Below the pieces are notes generated by a model, which made no database searches, had not been told where the DNA came from, and saw only the letters and a list, made by a program, of their open reading frames with translations. A program made the position numbers and the translations under genes. Below, in pieces: positions 31,297 through 39,377 of a stretch of DNA of 58,009 bases (position 1 is its first letter; the number at the start of each line of letters is the position of its first letter). Where the stretch lies: contig JAGBHV010000050.1 of NCBI GenBank assembly GCA_017935325.1, forward strand, positions 1-58,009, given 5' to 3'. Source of the DNA: Clostridia bacterium (GTDB taxonomy: Bacteria > Bacillota > Clostridia > Oscillospirales > Acutalibacteraceae).

Positions 31297-32303
31297 ATCT
31301 GTACAAATAATGTGTAGATAAGCATCCATACTATTGCAATTACCATCGGTACTGTAAAAAGAAAATATGAAGTTTTCTTTTTGACCCCGGGTAATACAGG
31401 TGCTTTTGTGAGCTTATTCCTTTTGCTGCTTAATATAAAAGGAACTGCGGATGCCAGACCGATAACGAATACAGCAGTTAAAACTATGGGGTAAACTTTT
31501 TCAAAAAGTTCAGGATTCCGTTCGTTCAATACATTGAACACAACGTAGATTCCGTTGTTAAGCGAATGTACAACAACGGCAGTCCATATTGAACCTGAAG
31601 CAATTGCAATGTAGCCGAAAACTGCACCGGCAATGAATGCAAAGATTCCCTGCACTGCATTTCTGTGCATAAGACCGAATACAAGTGCTGTCATTATAAT
31701 TGCAAATTTGTCGCCGTATTTTCTTAAGGGCTGCATTGTTACTGCACGCATAGTGAATTCTTCAACTATTGCAGGCAGAACTGCAGTAGATATGGCGAAA
31801 AGCAAAAGGGGTATGCCTGAAGTAGGTATTTCTGTTTCTGCTGTTGTGGTCAGATTTATGCCTGCTTCTTCGAATAAAGCGGAAATCCATGTTGATATAA
31901 AATCGCCGCAATAGCAAAGCATCAGACCAAATCCGACAGAGGTGAAAAACAACATAGGCGAAGCAGGTTTTTCAAAAGATGCTTCAATTTTTTCTTTGTT
32001 TTCCTGTGTTTCGTTTCTGTAAATAACAAAGAAAGGAAGAAAAAGAAAAACTATGGAGAAAAGCAGTTCTATAGAATATTGAAAAACAGTATTTTCAAGG
32101 TACAAATCATATACACCGAAAAACTGCAACGCAAAGCCTAAAATATAAGGAGAGGCGAGGAAAATAAGAATGCAAAAACCTACCCGCAGACTGTGCGACC
32201 TGATATTGCGTTTTGCTTTTTCAATAATTTCGTGATAATTAGTGAAAATAGGCATGCCGTAATTGAAGTCATATTGCGGTTGCTGAGAAAAATTATTCTG
32301 CAA
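31293..32303 (-). CDS. CPBP-family intramembrane protease
   Basis: Integral membrane protein of 336 residues with about eight helices. The CPBP (Abi/Rce1-like) motifs are EEFTMR (181-186), FGLMH and HSLNN, giving the two glutamates and histidines of the intramembrane active site. Substrates in bacteria are mostly unknown. The start is a TTG at 32303, six bases downstream of AAAGGAGG; the in-frame ATG at 32360 lies inside the terminator of the preceding lipoprotein gene and cannot be the main start. The N-terminal 30 residues are Gln/Asn/Tyr-rich and cytoplasmic. Confidence 0.87.
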   Translation of the reverse strand: MQNNFSQQPQYDFNYGMPIFTNYHEIIEKAKRNIRSHSLRVGFCILIFLASPYILGFALQFFGVYDLYLENTVFQYSIELLFSIVFLFLPFFVIYRNETQENKEKIEASFEKPASPMLFFTSVGFGLMLCYCGDFISTWISALFEEAGINLTTTAETEIPTSGIPLLLFAISTAVLPAIVEEFTMRAVTMQPLRKYGDKFAIIMTALVFGLMHRNAVQGIFAFIAGAVFGYIAIASGSIWTAVVVHSLNNGIYVVFNVLNERNPELFEKVYPIVLTAVFVIGLASAVPFILSSKRNKLTKAPVLPGVKKKTSYFLFTVPMVIAIVWMLIYTLFVQI

Positions 32304-32339
32304 GTTTTTCCTCCTTTCATTTTCGTATATATTGTATTG

Positions 32340-32377
32340 AAAAAAACCGCTGAAATTCATAAATGAACACAGCGGTT
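32340..32377 (-). terminator. Terminator of the lipoprotein gene
   Basis: Minus strand AACCGCTG (32377-32370) / CAGCGGTT (32352-32345), loop of 17, then seven T. It rules out the longest-frame start of the CPBP gene. Confidence 0.8.
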
Positions 32378-32400
32378 AAATTTTGTGAGAAATCTAATCG

Positions 32401-33249
32401 TTATTTTTCAGCTACTGTAGTTGATTCAGGGTTTACCCAATCGATTGTGTAGTTTTCATTTTCATAGAGGTTGAAAGTAACTTTTTCATTTTTGATTGAA
32501 GCGAATTCGCCCTGACCTGTAACGTCAGCAGTTACTTTGATTGCTCTTGAATATGTTGCAGATACGATTCTGTCTGTTCCTCTGTCAACTGTGCATACAA
32601 TTTTGCCGCCGTTGTATTCAACGTCATAATCTTTGATTGTCAACAAATCGCTTGCACCTTTAAGTTCTTCGAGGATAGCATCTTTATCGTTTACGTTAAA
32701 TACTTCACCTAAACCGCCTGCTTCAAGGGGAGAAGCATCGTCTTTAAAGTCGATAGTGATAACGTAGTTGTCAGAAGTCTGTGAGCAAGTAGCAAGCTTA
32801 ACGTGTTTGAGAAGAACGTTGCTTGAATCCATTGAGCCTTCTGTGGGATAAACATGAACGATGTTGCTGATTGTACCGTTTTCTAATTCTTCTTTACCGT
32901 TGAGACCTTTATCAAGGAAATCTGAATTATTGATGATGAAATTTGCAACGGTGGGGAAAGCAGCTTTAAGATGTTTGTTTTCGCTTTCAAAATCACCTGC
33001 AGAAAAATCTCTGCTCATTGTGATGTTGTAAGGCTCAGATTTTTTGAGGTCAGCAGAAATGCTGTTGAAATATGCAACGATTTCACTGACATTATCAGGT
33101 TTTTCTGATTTGTTTGTATAGGGTTCGGTCACTGTAGTTTCTTCTACAAAGTATTCCTGAACTTTTTCAGTTACAGAACAAGATGCGAGAGCAAAAACTA
33201 TAATACCGGTAAGGACTATGGCGAGAATTTTTTTAACAGAGCTTTTCAT
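32401..33249 (-). CDS. Uncharacterised lipoprotein
   Basis: Protein of 282 residues with a type II signal peptide and good lipobox LASC (C24), so anchored on the outer face of the membrane. The mature part is predicted mixed alpha/beta with repeated strands (VITIDFKDD, GKIVCTVDRG, VTADVTGQGEF) and no motif I recognise; it somewhat resembles membrane-bound substrate- or lipid-binding lipoproteins. AAGGAGG precedes the ATG. It is upstream of the CPBP protease and tadA on the same strand but separated from them by a terminator. Confidence 0.75.
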   Translation of the reverse strand: MKSSVKKILAIVLTGIIVFALASCSVTEKVQEYFVEETTVTEPYTNKSEKPDNVSEIVAYFNSISADLKKSEPYNITMSRDFSAGDFESENKHLKAAFPTVANFIINNSDFLDKGLNGKEELENGTISNIVHVYPTEGSMDSSNVLLKHVKLATCSQTSDNYVITIDFKDDASPLEAGGLGEVFNVNDKDAILEELKGASDLLTIKDYDVEYNGGKIVCTVDRGTDRIVSATYSRAIKVTADVTGQGEFASIKNEKVTFNLYENENYTIDWVNPESTTVAEK

Positions 33250-33354
33250 AAAACATCCTCCTTGGAGTTAAACAATATCGTCAGAAAACATTGTAACATA
33301 AATTTTCAGAATTTCATAGACATTTTTCAAAATTTTTGGAAAAATTTATTAAAT

Positions 33355-34542
33355 TTATTTTTCTTCATACAAAAACGCACCTGAAACGATAGTTTTGAGC
33401 GCACTTTCTATAGTTTTTACCTTCATATCCTCATGGGTATCGGGTGCTTTTGCGTAATCTGCAGGGAGAGAAGTAATAGCACATGCGTCAATTCCCATGG
33501 TTGAAATAATTGTGCTGTCAGGAGTGTATTTGCCCTGAAGAGGACTTTCTGCTATTTCAATTCCTGCATCAGCAGCACCGTTTCTGATGAATTCAGCAGA
33601 TTTATCAGAATTCTTAGTAGTTATAATGCCGAGGTTTTTCTCGTCATATGCTATTGAATCAATGCAGATGCATGTTGTGGGGATATCCGAATAATAAGAT
33701 GTGTGTTTTTTTGCAAAAGCTTTTGCGCCTGCGCAATCACATTCATGTGCACTTGTAATGAGTACACAGATTTCAAGTGACGGCATTTTAATCTCATTAT
33801 CCTGAAGATATTTTAAAACTGCAATTGAAGCGAAAGCACCTGAAAGGTTTTTTGAAGCACCTTCTGAAAATTCGTTGCTGTCTGCAAAAAGCGGGATAAC
33901 AGCAAACGGAATGAATATTACCAGTGCAAAAGAAGCATATTTAAGTGAAGGAGTCTGCTGAAAGAAGTTCATGTAAGAGTTAAGGAAAACAAAAACGAGT
34001 GTCAGCACAAAGCCTATTGCTGAAATTACTGCAAAAACAGATGTGTTGAATTTGCGTTTTTCCAGTGAGTCGCTGTTTGCAACAAGAAGCAATCTTTTTT
34101 CAGCTTTTTCATCAGCTTTTCTTACTGCGTGAATATTAGATGATGAATATTTTTTTGCAAACATTTTGTTAAGGCAACCGGTGAAAATGTTTATCACTCC
34201 GAGGAAAACAAAAACCGCTGTTGCAACTGCTGTGATCGTGTTGTTGTCGATAATGCCAAGGCAACCGATAACGGCTACGGCTACGGCAAGAACTAAAAGA
34301 ACAAGAGTGGCGATATTTTCGCTGACAGATGTTGACTTTGAAAAGCTGAAGTTTTCAGCTGTTACTGCATTGGTGCAAGTTCTCAATTCATTTGTCAGGT
34401 GTTCCTGTAATTCTTTTTCTTTTTCACTTCCTGCAGGGCGTGGTCCGAAATTTCTGCAGGCATTTTTTGACTGTCTGTAAGAGTAGTTTGTATACTCTCT
34501 GATTTTTGAATCATAGTTTTTAACGCTGTCTCTGGCTTTCAT
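33355..34542 (-). CDS. Degenerate M28-like peptidase with membrane helices
   Basis: Protein of 395 residues. An N-terminal GPRPAGSEKEKELQ stretch is typical of M28 aminopeptidases, then two hydrophobic hairpins (about 75-125 and 165-220) are inserted before the rest of the fold. The usual zinc ligands are largely lost: VxxHxDS is VANSDS, the pGAnDNxSG motif is EGASKNLSG, the Glu pair is HECD, while IDSIAY and DTHEDM remain. It is probably inactive or uses altered chemistry. The start was set to the second methionine at 34542, eight bases after GGAGG, because the first ATG lies on that site. Confidence 0.7.
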   Translation of the reverse strand: MKARDSVKNYDSKIREYTNYSYRQSKNACRNFGPRPAGSEKEKELQEHLTNELRTCTNAVTAENFSFSKSTSVSENIATLVLLVLAVAVAVIGCLGIIDNNTITAVATAVFVFLGVINIFTGCLNKMFAKKYSSSNIHAVRKADEKAEKRLLLVANSDSLEKRKFNTSVFAVISAIGFVLTLVFVFLNSYMNFFQQTPSLKYASFALVIFIPFAVIPLFADSNEFSEGASKNLSGAFASIAVLKYLQDNEIKMPSLEICVLITSAHECDCAGAKAFAKKHTSYYSDIPTTCICIDSIAYDEKNLGIITTKNSDKSAEFIRNGAADAGIEIAESPLQGKYTPDSTIISTMGIDACAITSLPADYAKAPDTHEDMKVKTIESALKTIVSGAFLYEEK

Positions 34543-34570
34543 AAGAAAAACCTCCAATTGTTTTTCGGAT

Positions 34571-35578
34571 TTATTTAAGAACGTATCCGATTTTTTTCAT
34601 AGTTTTATCAAGAGTTCTCTGTGAGATTCTTGTTGCAATATCAGAACCCTTATTCATTAATTCTTTGAGCATTGCGGGGTCTTTCATGTACATCTCAAAG
34701 TTTTCACGGATAGGACGGAGCTCTTCAACAACTGCTTCACCTACTGCTGTTTTGAAGTCGCCGTAGCCTTTACCTGCAAATTCTTTTTCGATTTCTTCGT
34801 TTGAAAGACCTGTGCAGCAGGAATAGATGTTCATAAGGTTTGAAACACCGGGTTTGTTTTCTTCATCAAAATGAACTGATGCTTCACTGTCTGTAACTGC
34901 TGAACGCATTTTTTTCATGATTGTTTCAGGCTTGTCGAGCATTGAAATGAAGCTCTTTACGTTTTCGTCAGATTTGCTCATTTTCTTTGTCGGGTCCTGA
35001 AGTGACATGATTCTTGCGCCTGCTTTCGGAATATAAGGCTCAGGAATTGTGAATACGTTGCCGTACATGCCGTTGAATCTGTTTGCTATATCACGTGCAA
35101 TTTCAAGGTGCTGTTTCTGGTCTGCGCCTACCGGTACGAAATCAGCCTGATAAAGAAGAATATCAGCTGCCATAAGAACAGGGTAGGAGAAAAGACCTAC
35201 ATTGATATTGTCTGCGTGTGAGCGTGATTTATCTTTGAACTGAGTCATTCTGCTCATTTCGCCGAATTGCGTAAAGCAGTTGAGAATCCATGCAAGCTGT
35301 GCGTGTGTGGGCACATGGCTCTGCACAAAAACAATGCTTTTTTCAGGTGAAAGACCTATTGAAAGCAGAAGCGCAAAAGCTTCCATTATCTGTTTTCTGA
35401 ACTGTTGCGGGTCCTGCCTTACTGTTATTGCGTGCAGGTCTGCAACGGCATAAGCTGCATCAAAATCGTCTTCAAGTGCTTTCCAGTTCTTCAGTGCACC
35501 GAGATAGTTTCCCAGTGTGGGAGTACCTGTCGGCTGAATACAGCTTAATATTTTCTTTTTCTTTTCGGTATTTTCCAT
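34571..35578 (-). CDS. trpS: Tryptophanyl-tRNA synthetase
   Basis: Class I synthetase of 335 residues, the normal bacterial length. PTGTPTLGNYLGAL contains the HIGH-equivalent, and KMSKSDENV the second ATP signature. FSYPVLMAADILLYQADFVPVG is the conserved dimer/tryptophan region. GAGGT precedes the ATG. No T-box fits upstream since the aminotransferase gene ends ten bases before, so it is probably transcribed with that gene. Confidence 0.97.
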   Translation of the reverse strand: MENTEKKKKILSCIQPTGTPTLGNYLGALKNWKALEDDFDAAYAVADLHAITVRQDPQQFRKQIMEAFALLLSIGLSPEKSIVFVQSHVPTHAQLAWILNCFTQFGEMSRMTQFKDKSRSHADNINVGLFSYPVLMAADILLYQADFVPVGADQKQHLEIARDIANRFNGMYGNVFTIPEPYIPKAGARIMSLQDPTKKMSKSDENVKSFISMLDKPETIMKKMRSAVTDSEASVHFDEENKPGVSNLMNIYSCCTGLSNEEIEKEFAGKGYGDFKTAVGEAVVEELRPIRENFEMYMKDPAMLKELMNKGSDIATRISQRTLDKTMKKIGYVLK

Positions 35579-35588
35579 TGCGTTTACC

Positions 35589-36767
35589 TCATTTCAATAT
35601 ATTGCCGAGAATTTCAATACCTTTGACAATTTTTTCGTCAGAAGGAGTGGAGAAATTCATTCTGAAACATTGTGTTTTATCTTCTGCGCTCATCATAAAT
35701 GCTGTGCCGGGTACAACAGCCACTTTGTTTTTTACTGCCTCTGCGCAGAAAGAGAGCATGTCGATATCATCATTCAATCTGCACCAGACAAATAAACCGC
35801 CTTCGGGACGCACATATGTAACTTTATCTCCCAGATGCTTATCGATTGAGTCGCACATAAGCTCAAGCTTTGATTTATATATTCCGCAGATTTTTTCAAT
35901 ATGCTTTTCAAAATCGTAATTTTTCATCCATTTGTAAACGATAAGCTGTGTCAGCATGGGAGTGTGAACGTCTGTTGCCTGTTTACCTACAGTCATTTTT
36001 GCAATGAGCTGTTCATTTGCTATAACATATCCTACGCGGATTCCGGGAGAGAGAATTTTTGAGAAGGACCCGCCGTAGATAACGATTCCGTCTTCATCAA
36101 AGCTCTTGATTGAGGGGAGATGTTTTCCGCTTACGCGTAAATCGCCGTAAGGATTGTCTTCAAGGATAAGAACATTGTATTTTTTTGCAAGCTCATAAAC
36201 TTTTTTTCTTTTTTCAAGGGACATTGTAACGCCTGACGGATTCTGGAAATTAGGTATTGTATAAATAAATTTTACATTTTTTTCTGTTTTAAGAGCTTCT
36301 TCGAGCTTTTCGATGTTGATACCGTCTGATTCAACCTCAACACCGCAGAGACGTGCATTGTATGAACGGAAGCAGTTGAGCGAACCGATGAATGACGGTG
36401 CTTCGCAGATTACCGTATCACCTTCGTTGAGAAGGACTTTTGTTGTAAGGTCCATAATCTGCTGTGCGCCTGCTGTGATAATAATACTGTCGGAGCTTCT
36501 TCCGATATTGTATTTCTCTTTCATGTAGGATGAAATCAATTCTCTTAACGGATTATATCCTTCAGTAACACCGTACTGTAAAGCAAGAATAGGGTCTTCA
36601 TCTAAAATCTCTTTAGTGATTTTTTTTACTTCCTCAACAGGGAATGCTTCTGCAGAAGGGTTGCCTGCCGCAAGGGGAATAACTCCGGGGTCAGAGGTTG
36701 CCTTGAGTATTTCTCTGATAGCAGATGGCTTGAGAGAAGATATTTTGTCTGAAAAAATGTAATCCAT
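35589..36767 (-). CDS. PLP-dependent aminotransferase (fold type I, AAT/2-aminoadipate-like)
   Basis: Protein of 392 residues. The PLP lysine lies in YGGSFSKILSPGIRVG, with NFQNPSG and EDNPYGDLR as cofactor-binding motifs, typical of the class I/II subgroup including 2-aminoadipate/LysN, KAT and MocR-type catalytic domains; no GntR domain is attached. The true amino acid substrate cannot be assigned. The start at 36767 follows AAAGGAG by eight bases; the reading frame upstream of it crosses the promoter. trpS follows after ten bases. Confidence 0.88.
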   Translation of the reverse strand: MDYIFSDKISSLKPSAIREILKATSDPGVIPLAAGNPSAEAFPVEEVKKITKEILDEDPILALQYGVTEGYNPLRELISSYMKEKYNIGRSSDSIIITAGAQQIMDLTTKVLLNEGDTVICEAPSFIGSLNCFRSYNARLCGVEVESDGINIEKLEEALKTEKNVKFIYTIPNFQNPSGVTMSLEKRKKVYELAKKYNVLILEDNPYGDLRVSGKHLPSIKSFDEDGIVIYGGSFSKILSPGIRVGYVIANEQLIAKMTVGKQATDVHTPMLTQLIVYKWMKNYDFEKHIEKICGIYKSKLELMCDSIDKHLGDKVTYVRPEGGLFVWCRLNDDIDMLSFCAEAVKNKVAVVPGTAFMMSAEDKTQCFRMNFSTPSDEKIVKGIEILGNILK

Positions 36768-36815
36768 ATAAATTGCTCCTTTGCAACGGACAATCGCCCA
36801 ACATAATAATGTGTT

Positions 36816-36844
36816 ATTATACCATATAATAGAAAATAAAGCAA
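36816..36844 (-). promoter_or_regulatory. Promoter of the aminotransferase-trpS unit
   Basis: Minus strand TTGCTT (36844-36839), 17-bp spacer, extended -10 TGG with TATAAT (36821-36816). Confidence 0.75.
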
Positions 36845-36904
36845 GTTTATTATAAAATGTGCAATTTCTTTGCCTATTTTCGTAAATTCTTTTGCAAATA
36901 TATG

Positions 36905-36933
36905 ATGACAAAGTGCTTTTTTTATGATACAAT
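36905..36933 (+). promoter_or_regulatory. Promoter of the 36969-42884 operon
   Basis: ATGACA (36905-36910), 17-bp spacer, extended -10 TGA with TACAAT (36928-36933), 36 bp before the first start codon. Confidence 0.65.
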
Positions 36934-36968
36934 AATATGTAAACTTTATAATAGGGAGATATTTTGAA

Positions 36969-37859
36969 ATGAATATTCAGGAAGCTTTCAGATTAATAGA
37001 CAAAGGGCTCAGCGAGAATCTTACATTAAAAGGCTTTTCTGCCGTTTATCCTGACGGTAAGAAAAAAGATGAGCTTCCTCTTTGCGAGGAAGATAAAAAA
37101 CAATATGTGGATTATGTTTCCGAAAAAGGAAATATCAGAATTCTTTTTTCTGATGGTAAATTCTGCTTCCAGGTAGGAAACTCAAATGGAGATGCAATGG
37201 AATTCACAAGCATTTCTGCTTCACTTTTTGATGAGGAATCGGATGACAGAGATGTAAAATATATTGTCAATGAATTTAATGATTGTATCGATTCAAAATT
37301 CAAAATTGCCGAAGTTGCAAAAACAACAACAAAAGGTGTAAAACTTCCGCCTCCCGTTTCCAAAGCAGCAGCTAAAAACGGCGGCAGCTTTTATGACCCT
37401 GCAACTCTTGCTAACAGATACACAATTATGTATCCTGAGCTTCGCGATGAATACAAAAGAAACATTGAAAAATACGGCGAATTCCTTGCTGATGAATTTT
37501 TCCAGCAGTACGGTTCATATGCTGTAAAAACAATCAGACAGAATGACAAGCAGCAGATGAAAAAGCTTTTCAATATGCTCAACGAAATTTATCTTGACGG
37601 TACTAACGAAGTGCAGAGCATGATTGTCGTTACAATTCTCGGTCAGCTTGACAATGATGATGAATTGCTTGCAAACTGTGTTGATTATATGGACCCTGAA
37701 CTTGCTGCAATCACAATAAATGTTAACAGATATCTTGCGTCCGGTGCAGGTAAAAAAGCAGTAAAGCTTCTTCAGAATCCTCCTGCATACAAACCTCCGA
37801 AAGAAAAAAGACCGGGCATGATGCAGTCAATGCTTCAGCAACAGCAGCAACAGAAATAA
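36969..37859 (+). CDS. Conserved protein of unknown function
   Basis: Soluble protein of 296 residues with no signal or membrane segment and no domain I recognise. The first 110 residues look alpha/beta (FSAVYPDG, IRILFSDGKFCFQVG), then comes a basic/proline linker near 120-135, and the rest is helical. The C-terminus is proline- and glutamine-rich, ending in a run of glutamines encoded by CAG/CAA. It opens an apparent operon with ddl, DUF1934, argS, a GlmU-like gene and pth, so a housekeeping or envelope role is possible. AGGGAG precedes the ATG. Confidence 0.75.
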   Translation: MNIQEAFRLIDKGLSENLTLKGFSAVYPDGKKKDELPLCEEDKKQYVDYVSEKGNIRILFSDGKFCFQVGNSNGDAMEFTSISASLFDEESDDRDVKYIVNEFNDCIDSKFKIAEVAKTTTKGVKLPPPVSKAAAKNGGSFYDPATLANRYTIMYPELRDEYKRNIEKYGEFLADEFFQQYGSYAVKTIRQNDKQQMKKLFNMLNEIYLDGTNEVQSMIVVTILGQLDNDDELLANCVDYMDPELAAITINVNRYLASGAGKKAVKLLQNPPAYKPPKEKRPGMMQSMLQQQQQQK

Positions 37860-37876
37860 GGAGAGGTTTTTTTACA

Positions 37877-38947
37877 ATGAAAAAAGTTCTTGTAGTTTTC
37901 GGTGGCGTGACAAGCGAACATGATGTCAGCACCGTTTCGGCAAAATTTGTAATTGAAAATATTCCGTCCGATAAATACGAGGTTGTAATGCTCGGTATTA
38001 CAAAACAGGGCGAATGGTATAAATACACGGGAAAAACTGAAAATCTCCCTGAAGATAAATGGACTGAGGATAAAGAAAATCTTACCCGTGCAATTATTTC
38101 TCCCGATGCATCAGCTCACGGACTTATTGTGTTTGATAAGGGCGAAGTGAAAAATGAATATATAGATGTTGTTTTCCCCGTAATGCACGGCAAAAACGGC
38201 GAAGACGGAACAATTCAGGGCCTTCTGCAGCTGGCAGGAATTCCTTATGTAGGTTGCGACTGTGCTTCAAGTGCTGTTTGTATGGATAAAACCCTTACAA
38301 ATACAGTAGCTGATTGTGCAGGTATACCTCAGGCAAAATGGCTCGGTGTTACAAAATACGAATATTCACTTGATGAAGATAAAGTTCTTGATAAGGCAGA
38401 GGAATATCTGGGTTATCCCATTTTCGTAAAACCTGCAAATGCAGGCTCATCTGTGGGAGTTACAAAAGTGTCTTCACGCGAAAATTTCAAGGATGCAATG
38501 ATTACTGCTTTCAATGAAGACAGCAAGCTTGTTCTTGAAGAAGGCATCACAGGTAAAGAAGTTGAGTGTGCAGTAATGGGTAACGATGAACCTGTAGCAG
38601 GTCAGGTAGGCGAGCTTGTGCCTGCAAATGAGTTTTATGACTTTGAAGCTAAATATATTTCAGATGCAAGTAAGCTTTTCATTCCTGCACGTCTTTCCGA
38701 TGAAATGCTTGAAAAAGTTAAGAAAGCTGCTTGCAATGCATATAAAGCTCTCGGTTGTTCAGGTCTTGCAAGAGTTGACTTCTTTGTAAGAGAATCAGAT
38801 GGGGAAATTATGCTCAACGAACCTAATACTTTGCCCGGATTTACAAGCATCAGCATGTATCCGAAACTTATGAATGCGGCAGGCTTTGACAGCGCAACAC
38901 TTCTGGCAAAGCTTATTGAATATGCCGAAGAAAAATGGAGCAGATAA
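37877..38947 (+). CDS. ddl: D-alanine--D-alanine ligase
   Basis: ATP-grasp enzyme of 356 residues making D-Ala-D-Ala for peptidoglycan. The N-terminal GGVTSEHDVSTVSA, the VKPANAGSSVGVTKV ATP loop, FYDFEAKY and LNEPNTLPGFTSISMYP metal and substrate motifs are present. The tyrosine in FYDFEAKY is the D-Ala-specific form rather than the lysine/histidine type of VanA D-Ala-D-Lac ligases. AGGAGAGG precedes the ATG. The TAA overlaps the next ATG by one base. Confidence 0.96.
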   Translation: MKKVLVVFGGVTSEHDVSTVSAKFVIENIPSDKYEVVMLGITKQGEWYKYTGKTENLPEDKWTEDKENLTRAIISPDASAHGLIVFDKGEVKNEYIDVVFPVMHGKNGEDGTIQGLLQLAGIPYVGCDCASSAVCMDKTLTNTVADCAGIPQAKWLGVTKYEYSLDEDKVLDKAEEYLGYPIFVKPANAGSSVGVTKVSSRENFKDAMITAFNEDSKLVLEEGITGKEVECAVMGNDEPVAGQVGELVPANEFYDFEAKYISDASKLFIPARLSDEMLEKVKKAACNAYKALGCSGLARVDFFVRESDGEIMLNEPNTLPGFTSISMYPKLMNAAGFDSATLLAKLIEYAEEKWSR

Positions 38948-39363
38948 TGGAAAAAGATGTTGTTATAAAAATTGTTGACCGCCATGAGCTTGACGGAGAT
39001 ACCGACGGCCTTGAAACAACCCTGATAGGAAAGTTTGAAGGAGATAGGGATAATTACATTCTGTCTTACACTGAAGATGGTGAACTGGAAGGATGTAATG
39101 TCCGCCTGAAGGTTGAAAACGGCGAATGCATTACAATGACGCGTTCAGGTCTGTTTGAAACAGAACTTATTATTGAACGCGGTGAGCGTCATAACTGTTC
39201 ATATTCAACCCCTGCAGGAATACTTATGTTAGGTGTTTTTGCAAGTCGAGTTGAAAGTGATATGGACGAAAACGGCGGAGAACTCCAATTTGATTACACA
39301 CTTGATTTAGGTGCAGGTGTGGTTTCTGAAAATTATCTCGTAATAACTGTAAGTGAAGCCTGA
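38947..39363 (+). CDS. DUF1934 (YwiB-like) beta-barrel protein
   Basis: Small protein of 138 residues, calycin-like beta-barrel by family. Landmarks are DxLETTLIGKF-type strands, a YTEDGELEGCNVRLKVENG stretch and FDYTLDLGAGVVSENYL at the C-terminus. The start at 38947 overlaps the ddl stop (TAATG) and follows GGAG by six bases. DUF1934 genes very often precede argS in Firmicutes, as here; the function remains unknown. Confidence 0.82.
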   Translation: MEKDVVIKIVDRHELDGDTDGLETTLIGKFEGDRDNYILSYTEDGELEGCNVRLKVENGECITMTRSGLFETELIIERGERHNCSYSTPAGILMLGVFASRVESDMDENGGELQFDYTLDLGAGVVSENYLVITVSEA

Positions 39364-39377
39364 AAGGATGTTAATAA

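Noticed and set aside
35579-35588. T-box leader for trpS
   Set aside because: Only ten bases separate trpS from the upstream aminotransferase gene; there is no room for a T-box.
36768-36932. N-terminal 55-codon extension of the aminotransferase
   Set aside because: It covers the promoter hexamers and lacks homology; AAAGGAG points to the ATG at 36767.
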